64,000 nt of DNA from Planococcus shixiaomingii (GTDB lineage: Bacteria > Bacillota > Bacilli > Bacillales_A > Planococcaceae): assembly GCF_030413615.1 (NCBI RefSeq), contig NZ_CP129236.1:1906001-1970000 (forward strand), written 5' to 3'. Under the pieces are notes generated by a model. That model was not told the DNA's origin. It did not search any database and saw nothing but the letters and a program-made list of their open reading frames with translations. The translations under genes were made by a program, and so were the position numbers. Numbering within the stretch: the first letter of the stretch is position 1; each line of letters begins with the position of its first letter. This document shows, piece after piece, positions 16,356 to 25,833 of this stretch.

Positions 16356-17045
16356 CTATCGTTGCGAAGGGCGGGCTTGATGAGCTGTTGTCCATCCAAA
16401 CGTAAGGAGGGAGATGATGAATGCAGCCCATAAGTTATAGCTGGCATTAACCTGTATGATGAGTGTACCAGCGCCGACGCCCATCATGAAAATTAAGACA
16501 GTAGCCGCCAAATTGTTAAAGTGTGATTTAGCTTTTGAATCATTATTAAATATCAGTTGATATAAATGGCCCATCAAGTTTTTGGTGTTGCCAGTCATGA
16601 TTCCGTTGTTGACGGAAGTGCCGCGGAATTTCCGGAAGATTGTCAATTCGTAACCTGCGAGCGTTCCGAGAACGAAAAGCATGATGGCTCCAGCCACATG
16701 TTCCTGAGCCAGTGCAAGTGCTAAGAGAAGTATCGTTTGGATCAGTAAATAAAAGCGATACTTTTTAATGCCTTTATCGCGGGAACGATCAATTACGGCT
16801 TCACCAGCGAATGCCCCAATCGCAAATCCTACGAAAACCCACACATGACTTATCGCTTCTTTCCATTGGCCAGAGAAGAGTTTTACACTCAAGCTCACCA
16901 GATTTCCGGTCTGTGCGGTCACAAAAGCCTCATTTTGTTGTAGAAATGTATACGCATCGATAAATCCCATTAAAAAGATGGCCAACATAGTTAGGGCGGT
17001 ACTTATTTGAGTTCCTTCGGTTTTCTTTTTTTCCATAAATTGCAT
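16356..17045 (-). CDS. DUF1275 (YoaK family) membrane protein
   Basis: A 229-residue protein with six or so membrane segments. The family pattern GFIDAYTFL...TAQTGNLVSLS (about residues 28-53) and MTGNTKNLMGHLYQL near 150 are present. DUF1275 proteins resemble small inner-membrane transporters but have no agreed function. ATG 17045 follows AGGAG by four bases; ATG 17036 is the alternative and TTG 17048 is too close to the ribosome binding site. It is a single gene. Confidence 0.85.
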   Translation of the reverse strand: MQFMEKKKTEGTQISTALTMLAIFLMGFIDAYTFLQQNEAFVTAQTGNLVSLSVKLFSGQWKEAISHVWVFVGFAIGAFAGEAVIDRSRDKGIKKYRFYLLIQTILLLALALAQEHVAGAIMLFVLGTLAGYELTIFRKFRGTSVNNGIMTGNTKNLMGHLYQLIFNNDSKAKSHFNNLAATVLIFMMGVGAGTLIIQVNASYNLWAAFIISLLTFGWTTAHQARPSQR

Positions 17046-17403
17046 CAACTCCTATAAAGGTCTGCCAACTGACAGTTTGCCAAACAATGATCTATTGTAC
17101 AAGTTTTTCTACGATAAACGAGCGAAAAGTAAAACCATCTTGAGCGATGGGGAAAGGTTTATTAAAAATGAAATCGGCTTTTGTTTTCCCTCGCTATTGA
17201 GTTTCGTATCCTGGCATATGGAACATATTCAGTTAATTGGCATTTTAAAGGTGAGCGTTGCCTTTAGAATTTCAGCCTCTGTATAATTCCCCTCCATTTC
17301 TTTATCTCGTCGTGTACAAAGAAGCCTAGTAAAATGCATGGTTAATATCCTGCCGAAAAACTATTTCTTAGAATTCTTTCTTTAACTTCCGAATCAATTT
17401 GAA
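17046..17403. other. Intergenic region without a supported gene
   Basis: About 360 bases between divergent genes. A 69-codon plus-strand frame (17077-17286) has no ribosome binding site or recognisable protein texture. The DUF1275 promoter must lie here but is not obvious. Confidence 0.5.
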
Positions 17404-17449
17404 TTGACCTTAATAAACTGTGATGGCATAATAAACTAACGACCGTTAG
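17404..17449 (+). promoter_or_regulatory. Promoter and TetR operator of the tetR-MFS operon
   Basis: TTGACC (17404-17409) and CATAAT (17427-17432) are separated by 17 bases. A perfect palindrome CTAACGACCGTTAG (17436-17449) sits at the transcription start and ends before the ribosome binding site. This arrangement predicts autorepression by the adjacent TetR protein. Confidence 0.75.
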
Positions 17450-17461
17450 GAAGGTGATTAG

Positions 17462-18040
17462 ATGAGCGCTGAAAAAATTCTCCATATTGCTTTAAATCAT
17501 TTTGCAAACGAGGGCTACGAAGGGGCATCTTTGGGGAAAATTGCAGAAGAGGCGGGAATCAAAAAACCGTCCATTTATGCGCATTACAAAGGAAAAGATG
17601 ATTTGTTCCTTTCGGCGATGAACTATGCTTTGAACAGCCAAAAATTTCACTTGGCAACTTATTTCCGTGAAATGCGAGATGAAACGCTCCAAGTTGTGTT
17701 ACTGGGTTATTTTGAATGGTTCATAAAAGAGATTGATAAAAATGAAGAAATGAAATTCATTTTACGCTCAACTTATTTTCCGCCAATTCGATTGGAAAAA
17801 GAAATTGCCGAATTGATAAATCCGTTTTTTGATAACTTGCATCGTCATTTGACCAGGATGCTGAGGGAAAGGGAACGACACGAAAAAATCTTATATTCAG
17901 ATGATTATTCCAGCTGTGCTTTAGCATTTATTACAGTCACGGAAGGCACCATTACGGAACTGGTGTATAGCGGCATAGAAGGTTATGAAAAGCGATTCAA
18001 GTCGGTTTGGCCCGTTTTTTGGCGTGGCCTGATTCGTTAA
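17462..18040 (+). CDS. TetR family transcriptional regulator
   Basis: A 192-residue repressor. The N-terminal helix-turn-helix is clear (GYEGASLGKIAEEAGIKK, then SIYAHYKGKDDLF, about residues 18-50), followed by an all-helical ligand domain with aromatic residues. ATG follows AAGGTGATTAG. A perfect palindromic operator lies over the start point of its promoter, and an MFS efflux gene follows 72 bases downstream, so it most likely represses the pump until a toxic ligand binds. Ligand unknown. Confidence 0.92.
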   Translation: MSAEKILHIALNHFANEGYEGASLGKIAEEAGIKKPSIYAHYKGKDDLFLSAMNYALNSQKFHLATYFREMRDETLQVVLLGYFEWFIKEIDKNEEMKFILRSTYFPPIRLEKEIAELINPFFDNLHRHLTRMLRERERHEKILYSDDYSSCALAFITVTEGTITELVYSGIEGYEKRFKSVWPVFWRGLIR

Positions 18041-18064
18041 CGCTCCTTTTTTTTCGATAAAACA

Positions 18065-18084
18065 AAATGCCTCAAACGGCATTT
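18065..18084 (+). terminator. Small hairpin between tetR and MFS genes
   Basis: AAATGCC/GGCATTT with a six-base loop and an A/T-rich tail. It is weak, so it may attenuate rather than end transcription into the pump gene. Confidence 0.4.
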
Positions 18085-18112
18085 AAATAAAATTTACAGA
18101 TGAGGTTTACTT

Positions 18113-19291
18113 ATGAATAATCACATGGTGGTTCTTTTTACATTGTTGTTGAACTTGTTTATCGCTTTTCTTGGAATCGGGCTTGTTATTCCAATCACCC
18201 CTACAATCATGAACGAGCTGAATATTTCAGGAGCGGTTGTCGGATACATGGTTTCCGCCTTTGCACTGGCCCAACTCATTTTTTCTCCACTGGCTGGCCG
18301 AGCAGTGGATAAGTACGGACGGAAGCCGATGATTATATCGGGACTGTTTATCTTCAGTATTTCCGAGCTTTTGTTTGGGCTTGGAGAAACGGTTGAAGTA
18401 CTGTTTATTTCACGCATTCTTGGTGGTGTTAGTGCAGCCTTTATTATGCCTGCAGTTACTGCCTTTATCGCAGACATCACAACAACGCAGACACGGCCAA
18501 AAGCGCTCGGTTATATGTCCGCTGCCATTTCTACAGGGTTTATCATCGGGCCCGGAATTGGCGGTTTTTTGGCCGAGATTAGCACCCGGCTTCCTTTTTT
18601 CTTTGCCGCTGGATTTGGTATATTCGCGATGTTTTTATCGCTTTTGTTATTAAAAGAACCGGAACGCCAATCCGAAACGGCACATCAATACGGAGAACAG
18701 AAGAAGGGCTTTGGCCGGATTTTATCGCCCATGTATTTTGTCGCGTTCATGGTAGTTTTGATTTCTTCATTCGGCTTGGCTTCGTTTGAATCACTCTTTT
18801 CATTGTTTGTTGATCGTAAATTCGGCTTTACTCCGAAAGACATCGCACTTGTCATTTCAATTGGGGCGATTGTTGGGGTAATTGTGCAAGTTGGCTTATT
18901 TGACCGATTGACGCGCTGGTGGGGAGAAATCCGTGTGATCCGCTACAGTTTGCTCGTTTCAACGCTTCTTGTTTTGATTCTGACATTTGTGACCAGTTAC
19001 TGGTCCATATTACTCGTGACCATTCTCGTCTTTGTCGGGTTTGACTTGGTTCGTCCTGCTGTGACAACTTATCTTTCCAGAATCGCCGGAAATGAACAAG
19101 GCTTCGTCGGGGGCATGAATTCTATGTTTACTAGTGTCGGAAACATTTTGGGGCCGATTGCCGGGGGATTGCTATTCGATATTAATTTCAATTATCCCTT
19201 CTATTTCGCCACTGTTGTATTGGCGATCGGAATTTCCTTAACGTTTGCCTGGAAATCGCCTGAAGCGATAGAAGAAAAAGCAGCGGTTTGA
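18113..19291 (+). CDS. MFS multidrug efflux transporter (NorA/Bmr-like)
   Basis: A 392-residue, 12-helix major facilitator protein. The motif between helices 2 and 3 reads GRAVDKYGRKPM (about residues 62-73) and the drug/proton antiporter motif C region GYMSAAISTGFIIGPGIGGFLAE lies in helix 5 (about 137-159). These mark the DHA1 drug-efflux subfamily, which exchanges drugs for protons at the cytoplasmic membrane. The upstream TetR gene supports a role as an inducible exporter. The substrate is unknown. Confidence 0.9.
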   Translation: MNNHMVVLFTLLLNLFIAFLGIGLVIPITPTIMNELNISGAVVGYMVSAFALAQLIFSPLAGRAVDKYGRKPMIISGLFIFSISELLFGLGETVEVLFISRILGGVSAAFIMPAVTAFIADITTTQTRPKALGYMSAAISTGFIIGPGIGGFLAEISTRLPFFFAAGFGIFAMFLSLLLLKEPERQSETAHQYGEQKKGFGRILSPMYFVAFMVVLISSFGLASFESLFSLFVDRKFGFTPKDIALVISIGAIVGVIVQVGLFDRLTRWWGEIRVIRYSLLVSTLLVLILTFVTSYWSILLVTILVFVGFDLVRPAVTTYLSRIAGNEQGFVGGMNSMFTSVGNILGPIAGGLLFDINFNYPFYFATVVLAIGISLTFAWKSPEAIEEKAAV

Positions 19292-19389
19292 GCAAGTCAT
19301 CTGAAAACTAGAAATAGGGTAGAAGCAATAAAGAGAAACAGTAGGGCAAGAAATGAACTGGCCACATTATCAAATGTCCAAAATTATAG

Positions 19390-19428
19390 AAAAGCCCCTG
19401 CAGGAAAGTCGAGCCTGCAGGGGCTTTT
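19390..19428. terminator. Strong bidirectional terminator
   Basis: A 15-base perfect stem (AAAAGCCCCTGCAGG and complement), nine-base loop, with A and T tracts on both sides. It separates the convergent MFS and ROK genes. Confidence 0.9.
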
Positions 19429-19460
19429 CTAATTTAACAAGAGCGTTTTCTTATCTTTAA

Positions 19461-20672
19461 TCATTTCTCTTCAGTAAAATGATCGAGCACCAGGCAGCCA
19501 GCTCCTTGTGCCACAATATTGTATGCGCCAGTAGACTTTAAAATTTGGACATGGCTATTGGGGAATTGCTTAAGCCTGTTCTGTGCCGTATCCGCCGCTA
19601 TTTCGTAGAAAAGAGACTGCGGAACTAAAGTGCCTCCACATATGACGATTTCCGGCCGCAACAAATAAATTAAATTACTGAGGCCAATTCCAAAGTAGTA
19701 AGCTGCATCTTTTGTTACTTCCACACAAAGAGGGTCTTTTTCCTCCAAGGCACTTAACACATGATGCAAATCTATCTCTTCTGCGTCTTTGATTATTTCC
19801 GAAATGGAGGAAGAGCGTCCGCGTTTTATTTGGCGCACTACTTCATCGTGGATGGCCGGCAAGCTGCTGTAAGCCTGAAGGCAGCCGTATGCACCGCATA
19901 AACAGCGCCTGCCATGCATATCAATTATAGTATGTCCAAAGGCATCGTCCATTCCCGAATTGTTATTAACCAGTTTGCCATGGGAAATGGTGCCGCACCG
20001 AATTTCCGTATCACTAGAGACGAACACCAGGTTGTCTGTTTCTTTCCAATAATGTTTGCGGTATTCTGCCAATGCAGCCAAATTGGTACCGTTGTCAAAA
20101 AAGACGGAGACAGTATTTTTTTGTTGTAAATACTCGATAATGTTCAAATCCTGCCAACCGCCGGCGGGAAACAGATGGGGATTGAGCAAAACTCCTCGCT
20201 CTTTATCGATCGGTTCGATAAAGCCGACACCGATTCCAAGCAGCTTATCCTTTTGGATGTTGTGGCTGGCCAATAACTCATCTACACTTTGCGTAACGAA
20301 ATTTAACGTAAATTCACCGGTGCAATGGGCAGCCATTTTTAATTTTTTTGAGGCGATAATATCCAGATTGAGATCTAGGAGAAGAACAGTCGTATATAAA
20401 CTGGTGATTTCAGTCCCGATCAAATAAAAAGCATCGGGTTTGATAACGTACATCATCGGTTTGCGTCCACCGCTGGAAGCTCCAATACCGCTGTCATAAA
20501 TAAGGCCTTCCTGAACAAGCTCGTCCAGCAGCCGTGTACAAGTTACGTGCTTATAGCCTGTCAGTTCAGTAAGAGTATTTATTCTTACCGGCCCTAACTT
20601 GCGGACAAGATTATATAAAGTCCTCAATCCTTTTGTCTTAGGCGCTGTCGATTCTGCGAACTGCTTTAACAT
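19461..20672 (-). CDS. ROK family transcriptional regulator (NagC/XylR type)
   Basis: A 403-residue protein with an N-terminal winged helix (NLVRKLGPVRINTLTELTGY, about residues 21-40) and a sugar-kinase-like ROK domain. The ROK zinc motif is intact: His247 and CLCGAYGC at 257-264. The ATP-binding DxGGT of ROK kinases is replaced by GTEIT, as expected for a regulator. I chose ATG 20672 because GGAGG lies at the right distance; the frame reaches 20750. The divergent NupC transporter gene is a possible target but is 775 bases away. Ligand unknown, probably a sugar or sugar phosphate. Confidence 0.9.
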   Translation of the reverse strand: MLKQFAESTAPKTKGLRTLYNLVRKLGPVRINTLTELTGYKHVTCTRLLDELVQEGLIYDSGIGASSGGRKPMMYVIKPDAFYLIGTEITSLYTTVLLLDLNLDIIASKKLKMAAHCTGEFTLNFVTQSVDELLASHNIQKDKLLGIGVGFIEPIDKERGVLLNPHLFPAGGWQDLNIIEYLQQKNTVSVFFDNGTNLAALAEYRKHYWKETDNLVFVSSDTEIRCGTISHGKLVNNNSGMDDAFGHTIIDMHGRRCLCGAYGCLQAYSSLPAIHDEVVRQIKRGRSSSISEIIKDAEEIDLHHVLSALEEKDPLCVEVTKDAAYYFGIGLSNLIYLLRPEIVICGGTLVPQSLFYEIAADTAQNRLKQFPNSHVQILKSTGAYNIVAQGAGCLVLDHFTEEK

Positions 20673-21447
20673 AGACATCCTCCAGAAAAAGTATTTTATA
20701 AGGTAAAATCTGTATATTACAATACTATAAAGAAAAAACTGAATAAACAATACTTACTGTAATTCTGAAAAAAAGAAATTCTTATTTAATTTAAATTTAA
20801 CACAGATAATTCATTTTTGTTGAATCTTTTTATCAAAATGAACTTTATTCGTTTACAATTGGACTGAAAACACTTAAACTCAGTTTATGAATAACTAAGC
20901 AATACCTATAGATTATTGATTAGCATATTATTTCAGTATTGCAATCAACTCAGGGAGGCATTACATGTAGAGTTTTTCACATATATTAAAAACCGAAAAT
21001 TTCCTTTTTGAGGCAAACCGGAACTTGTCCACTATTGAAAAATCAGTATCAGGGCGAGAAAATTTAACAAACGAAATTGCAAACCCTTTCACAAGTTTTT
21101 AAAAATGAAATTCTACACTTTGGGAAAGTTATTGCACAAGCGAGAAAACAACTTTAGTAATTGAAGAATGAACAGAAAAAAAGGTTGCGGCATCGATTAA
21201 AGGCTATCATTTCCGCGGAATTTTGCATTTTAGGAAAGAACGTTGCAAGCGTAAAGCGATGAATGTGGAAGAAACGTAAAATTTTTTTCCGAAGTCAAGT
21301 AGCAACAGGTACAGGATTATAACCTTGAAGGGGATATTTGATCACTGTTCTTAGACTCAAGTAGCACAATTCCATTAACGGCAACTAAACAGTGTTTCAA
21401 CAAGTTATACCGTTTAATAAATCTTATAAAGTTTGGAGTTAAATAAA
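20673..21447. other. Long AT-rich intergenic region
   Basis: About 775 bases between the divergent ROK and nupC genes with no credible frame. A 10-base direct repeat TCAAGTAGCA occurs at 21295-21304 and 21357-21366. Related TTGCACAAGCG- and TTGCAAGCG-like words occur near 21132 and 21243. I found no match to a purine riboswitch core here. The length suggests an untranslated leader or an undetected element. Confidence 0.5.
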
Positions 21448-22623
21448 ATGTCTATACTTATTGGAATTTTGGGGATCCTTCTACTGATCGGGATTTCTTG
21501 GTTTATGTCGAATGACAAGAAAAATATCAATTTCCGTGCAGTGGTCATCATGATGGCTGTTCAGTTTTTCTTAGCTTGGTTTATGCTTAATACTTCAATT
21601 GGTAAAACGGTTTTGCAAAAGATTGTAGATTTCTTCAATAAAATTTTATCTTTTGGTAATGAAGGGATCGCATTCGTTTTCGGTGAACTGTCAACTGGAG
21701 GCTACTTCTTCATCAATGTTCTGATGATGATTGTCTTCGTATCCTCACTTCTTTCCATTCTGACGTATACTCGAATTTTGCCATTAGCTATCAAATACAT
21801 TGGTGGTACTGTTGCGAAAGTGACGGGATTGCCAAAAGTAGAATCTTTCGTAGCCGTCAACTCGATGATTTTTGGAGATACAACCGCTATCCTGTCTGTA
21901 AAGTCTTATTTGCATAAGCTTGGACCAAACCGGTTGTTTATCGTTGTAACATCGTCCCTGGTTGCTGTGTCTTGTTCGATTTTAGGAGCGTATATGCAGC
22001 TTCTTCCACCTGAGTATGTCTTAATTGCCTTGCCTATTAACGTATTCTCTGGATTGATCCTTGCATCGATCGTAGCGCCGGTTACGAATGACGATGACGA
22101 AGAAATTAATATTGAAGAAATGATTCCTGAAAAGTCTTTGTTTGAAGCAATCGGTAACGGTGCTTTGATCGGCGGGAAAACAGCTTTAATCGTTGGAGCT
22201 ATGCTAATCACATATATCGGATTGCTGGCGATGGCCAACTTTGCATTCGATAACACTATTGGCATGACTTTCCAAGAACTTCTTGGTTTTGTTTTTGCGC
22301 CAGTTGCCTTTATTATGGGTATTCCACCTTCTGAAATTGTTAGAGCAGGTTCAATCATGGGAACAAAAGTTGCTGCAAACGAATTCGTAGCCATGCTTGA
22401 TTTTGTTAAGATTATGCCAGAAATGTCTGCTAAGACAGTAGGTATCGTCTCAGCCTTCTTAATCTCATTTGCTAACTTCTCATCTATCGGGATTATCTTA
22501 GGAACGGTACAAGCCATTAATGCTGAAAAAGCGAGCGAATTGGCAAAAGTCGGATTGAAAGTATTGTTTGTTGCTACTATGGGTTCTGTCATGACAGGAA
22601 CGATCGTAGGAATATTCCTATAA
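21448..22623 (+). CDS. nupC: NupC family nucleoside transporter (CNT)
   Basis: A 391-residue concentrative nucleoside transporter. Characteristic motifs are visible: GYFFINVLMMIVFVSSLLSIL, VESFVAVNSMIFGDTTA (about residues 132-148), GIPPSEIVRAGSIMGTKVAANEFVA (about 292-316) and SFANFSSIGIILG. It imports nucleosides with protons or sodium. ATG 21448 is chosen because GGAG lies nine bases upstream; TTG 21433 would overlap that signal. It is a single gene with its own strong terminator. Specificity within the family is not readable. Confidence 0.9.
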   Translation: MSILIGILGILLLIGISWFMSNDKKNINFRAVVIMMAVQFFLAWFMLNTSIGKTVLQKIVDFFNKILSFGNEGIAFVFGELSTGGYFFINVLMMIVFVSSLLSILTYTRILPLAIKYIGGTVAKVTGLPKVESFVAVNSMIFGDTTAILSVKSYLHKLGPNRLFIVVTSSLVAVSCSILGAYMQLLPPEYVLIALPINVFSGLILASIVAPVTNDDDEEINIEEMIPEKSLFEAIGNGALIGGKTALIVGAMLITYIGLLAMANFAFDNTIGMTFQELLGFVFAPVAFIMGIPPSEIVRAGSIMGTKVAANEFVAMLDFVKIMPEMSAKTVGIVSAFLISFANFSSIGIILGTVQAINAEKASELAKVGLKVLFVATMGSVMTGTIVGIFL

Positions 22624-22641
22624 AACTTAGCAATTTAAGCT

Positions 22642-22699
22642 AAAGACCTTATACCACTTTCTTCTTATTTGAAGGAGAAGTGGTATAAGGTCTTTTTTT
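22642..22699 (+). terminator. Terminator after nupC
   Basis: A long stem (AAAGACCTTATACCACTT with its complement) with a short internal mismatch and a seven-T tail. Confidence 0.92.
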
Positions 22700-22756
22700 G
22701 CTCAAAATCACCTTAGAGAAATTCTTATTTTATAATAAGAAGTTTTTTCCGAAATA

Positions 22757-22804
22757 TTTATTATAAAAGAAAAAGTATTTGTTCCTATTTTCTTTTATAA
22801 TAAA
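22757..22804. promoter_or_regulatory. 17-bp perfect dyad upstream of fbp
   Basis: TTTATTATAAAAGAAAA (22757-22773) and its exact complement (22788-22804) flank a 14-base spacer. The right arm contains TATAAT (22796-22801), a consensus -10, without a good -35 at 17 bases. No T run follows, so it is more likely an operator or mRNA structure than a terminator. It ends 55 bases before the fbp start. Confidence 0.6.
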
Positions 22805-22859
22805 GATGATGCATATAGTGAAAGAGTAGTGAACAATGAGAAATGAAAGGGGATACACA

Positions 22860-24794
22860 ATGTTAAGTGCGAAGTACTTGGATTTATTAGGACAAAAATA
22901 TGACAGTGAAGAAAAAGTGGCGACTGAAATTATTAATCTGGAAGCCATACTGGAGCTGCCAAAAGGCACGGAACATTTTGTAAGCGATTTACATGGCGAG
23001 TTCCAGGCATTTCAGCACGTCCTGCGGAATGGTTCCGGCAACGTCAAAGTCAAAATCAGAGATCTTTTCAAAGATGAGATGCAAGAAGAGGAACTAAATG
23101 AATTTGCTACACTGGTGTATTATCCTGAAGAAAAACTGCCATTAATCAAGAGCAATTTTAATAATACGGTTGAGCTGCACGAGTGTTACATTGACATTCT
23201 TGAGCGGATGATGAAGCTCGTTTCTTACGCGTCATCCAAATACACGCGCTCAAAATTGCGCAAAGCTTTGCCTAAACAGTTTGTTTATATTATTGAAGAG
23301 CTGTTGTACAAAAGCGACGAGTATAAAAACAAAAAAGACTATTACACAAAGATTGTTCAGCAGCTAATATCACTCGGCCAAGCAGACAAGCTGATTATTG
23401 GCCTTGCCTATACCATTCAACGTTTGGTTGTGGACCATCTTCATGTAGTCGGTGATATTTATGACCGTGGTCCGCACCCACATAAAATAGTAGATACGCT
23501 CATCGATTATCATTCTGTCGATATCCAGTGGGGAAACCATGATGTGCTATGGATTGGGGCTTTTGCCGGATCAAAAGTGTGTCTTGCGAATATTCTCCGC
23601 ATCTCTGCACGATACAACAATTTAGATATTATTGAAGATGTTTATGGCATCAATTTAAGGCCGCTTCTGAATCTTGCTGAAAAGTACTATGAAGATAATC
23701 CAGCTTTCCGGCCAAAGAGAAATTCCGAAATTACCTTAACTGAGCAAGAACAGCTGCAAATTACAAAAATTCATCAAGCCATCTCCATTATTCAATTCAA
23801 ACTTGAAAGTCCGATTATTAAAAGGCGTCCATGCTTCGATATGGAGGATCGTCTTTTGCTTGAAAAAGTAGACTACGACAAAAACGAAGTAACGCTTCAT
23901 GGAAAAACGTATTCCCTGGAAAACACTTGTTTTGCAACAATCAATCCTGAACAGCCGGATGAATTGTTAGAGGAAGAAAAGCAAGTGATGGACAAACTGC
24001 TGCTTTCTGTTCAGCATTCGGAAAAACTGGCTAGACATATGAAATTTTTGATGAAAAAAGGCAGCCTTTATTTAAAATATAACGGAAACTTACTGATTCA
24101 CGGCTGCATTCCGTTGGATGAAGAAGGTAATATGGAACAGATGGAGATTGAAGGGAAATCATACGCCGGCCGAGACTTGCTCGATGTTTTCGAGCAATAT
24201 TTGCGCTACGCTTTTGCTCATCCCGAAGAAACGGATGACATGGCGACCGATATGGCCTGGTACTTATGGACAGGAGAATATTCCTCGCTGTTCGGAAAAA
24301 GAGAAATGACTACCTTTGAGCGGTACTTTATTAAAGAAAAAGAAACCCATAAAGAAAGAAAAAATCCTTACTATCATTTGCGTGAAGACGAGGAAATGTG
24401 CCGAAAAATTCTTGCTGAATTTGAGTTGGACCCTGATAACGGCCGCATCATTAACGGCCATACGCCTGTTAAAGAACGGGAGGGAGAAAACCCGATTAAA
24501 GCGAATGGCAAGATGATCGTCATCGATGGAGGATTCTCCAAAGCTTATCAGCCAACTACGGGAATTGCTGGTTATACGCTGCTGTATAATTCCTATGGCA
24601 TGCAAATTGTCGCGCATCAGCATTTTAATTCAAAAGAAGAGGTTTTAATTAACGGAACCGATGTATTGTCTGTAAAAAGATTGGTGGACGAAGAACTGGA
24701 AAGAAAATTGGTTCGGGAAACGAATATCGGGGAAGTCTTACAGCAGGAAATTACGATTTTGAATAGCTTGAGGGAGTACCGATACATGAAATAG
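22860..24794 (+). CDS. fbp: Fructose-1,6-bisphosphatase class III
   Basis: A 644-residue enzyme of the Firmicute-specific class III FBPase, which releases phosphate from fructose 1,6-bisphosphate in gluconeogenesis. The calcineurin-like metal motifs are visible: SDLHGEF near residues 42-48, [13 protein letters not shown] near 197-209, [10 protein letters not shown] near 224-233 and [15 protein letters not shown] near 531-545. The length is typical. ATG 22860 follows AAAGGGGATACACA; a GTG/ATG frame begins 24 bases earlier without a ribosome binding site. A perfect 17-bp dyad lies upstream. The gene is monocistronic. Confidence 0.97.
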   Translation: MLSAKYLDLLGQKYDSEEKVATEIINLEAILELPKGTEHFVSDLHGEFQAFQHVLRNGSGNVKVKIRDLFKDEMQEEELNEFATLVYYPEEKLPLIKSNFNNTVELHECYIDILERMMKLVSYASSKYTRSKLRKALPKQFVYIIEELLYKSDEYKNKKDYYTKIVQQLISLGQADKLIIGLAYTIQRLVVDHLHVVGDIYDRGPHPHKIVDTLIDYHSVDIQWGNHDVLWIGAFAGSKVCLANILRISARYNNLDIIEDVYGINLRPLLNLAEKYYEDNPAFRPKRNSEITLTEQEQLQITKIHQAISIIQFKLESPIIKRRPCFDMEDRLLLEKVDYDKNEVTLHGKTYSLENTCFATINPEQPDELLEEEKQVMDKLLLSVQHSEKLARHMKFLMKKGSLYLKYNGNLLIHGCIPLDEEGNMEQMEIEGKSYAGRDLLDVFEQYLRYAFAHPEETDDMATDMAWYLWTGEYSSLFGKREMTTFERYFIKEKETHKERKNPYYHLREDEEMCRKILAEFELDPDNGRIINGHTPVKEREGENPIKANGKMIVIDGGFSKAYQPTTGIAGYTLLYNSYGMQIVAHQHFNSKEEVLINGTDVLSVKRLVDEELERKLVRETNIGEVLQQEITILNSLREYRYMK

Positions 24795-24839
24795 ATCAAC
24801 CTAAACCAATCATGGTTTCGCAGGGTGCAAGTCCGCAAG

Positions 24840-24878
24840 AAGAGCAACGGTCATTAAATTCGACCGATGCTCTTTTTT
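24840..24878 (+). terminator. Terminator after fbp
   Basis: AAGAGCA and CGGTC pair with GACCG and TGCTCTT around a nine-base loop, then a T run. Confidence 0.88.
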
Positions 24879-24972
24879 GTTTGGAGAGCTATTCCAATTT
24901 TCCTTTTAAATGGTAGAATTTTTAGAAAGATGTATTTCCTATCATTCTTCCAGCCCATAAGGAGTTGCTCTA

Positions 24973-25833
24973 GTGCAAAACTATACTTTGCTTGAAAGGT
25001 TTATGTTTTCTTCCGTCACACTCAATCCTTTTAAAATGATTGATGAGTTGAATGGCAAAACCGTATTAATAACCGGTGCCAGCTCGGGGATTGGCAAAGA
25101 GTTGGCTTATTTGCTTGCAGATGCGGATGTCCATTTAATATTAGTGGCCAGAAGAGAAGAAGAGCTGCGGCTAATAACAGAGGAAATCGAAAAAGGTTCT
25201 GCGAAAGCAACGGTGTTTCCTGCTGATTTGCGCAACACGCAACAGATGGCCGAATTACTGGAGTTCCTTCATCGACTGCCGGAAGGATTGGATATAGTGG
25301 TCAGCAATGCCGGATTATCCATCAACCGTCCAATAGTGCACTCGCTGGATCGCCTTCATGATTTCACGCGTACAATGGCCATTAATTATTTTGCACCGGT
25401 GCAGCTGCTGCTATCGGTCATTCCGTTGCTTGCCGCAAAGAAAGGCCACATCATCAATGTCTCCACCATTAATGCACTTTTGTTGCCTATCCCGTATTGG
25501 GCTGCCTATCAAGCATCGAAAACGGCTTTTGACACGTGGTTGCGATCCGCTGCTCCAGAATTAAACTCCCGAGGCATATCTACAACTACCCTTTATTTGC
25601 CTTTGGTGAGAACGCCGATGATCGAGCCAACCATCGCCTATCGGACTGCACCGGCCATGTCGCCTGTAACAGTAGCTGAACTTATCGGTCATTCTATGTA
25701 TTCAAAAAGAAAAACTTACAAACCGTGGTGGCTGATTTTCGGGCAATTGGGTTCGGTAACGTTCAGAAAGCCGTTGGAGTTCATCATCTATCACACGCTG
25801 AAGCAAAAGGAGCCTAAGAAAAATGGTGTTTAA
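24973..25833 (+). CDS. SDR oxidoreductase resembling fatty acyl-CoA reductase Acr1
   Basis: A 286-residue short-chain dehydrogenase. TGASSGIG at 34-41 binds NADP(H), SNAG is at 111-114, and the catalytic set is Ser164, Tyr179 and Lys183 (YQASK). Around these, RLHDFTRTMAINYF and LYLPLVRTPMIEPT closely resemble the fatty acyl-CoA reductase Acr1 of Acinetobacter as I remember it. The gene overlaps the acyl-CoA ligase gene by 11 bases, so a fatty acid could be activated and then reduced to an aldehyde. GTG 24973 follows AAGGAG. SDR membership is certain; the Acr1-like role is inference. Confidence 0.85.
   Translation: MQNYTLLERFMFSSVTLNPFKMIDELNGKTVLITGASSGIGKELAYLLADADVHLILVARREEELRLITEEIEKGSAKATVFPADLRNTQQMAELLEFLHRLPEGLDIVVSNAGLSINRPIVHSLDRLHDFTRTMAINYFAPVQLLLSVIPLLAAKKGHIINVSTINALLLPIPYWAAYQASKTAFDTWLRSAAPELNSRGISTTTLYLPLVRTPMIEPTIAYRTAPAMSPVTVAELIGHSMYSKRKTYKPWWLIFGQLGSVTFRKPLEFIIYHTLKQKEPKKNGV

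Noticed and set aside
21906..22592. 228-codon antisense frame over nupC
   Set aside because: It mirrors the codon pattern of nupC, has no start signal and is rich in Pro, Thr and Ala typical of antisense shadows.
24795..24839. tRNA or riboswitch after fbp (CAGGGTGCAAGTCCGC-like sequence)
   Set aside because: It looked like a cobalamin-box or tRNA fragment at first, but no surrounding helices form; the only structure is the terminator that follows.
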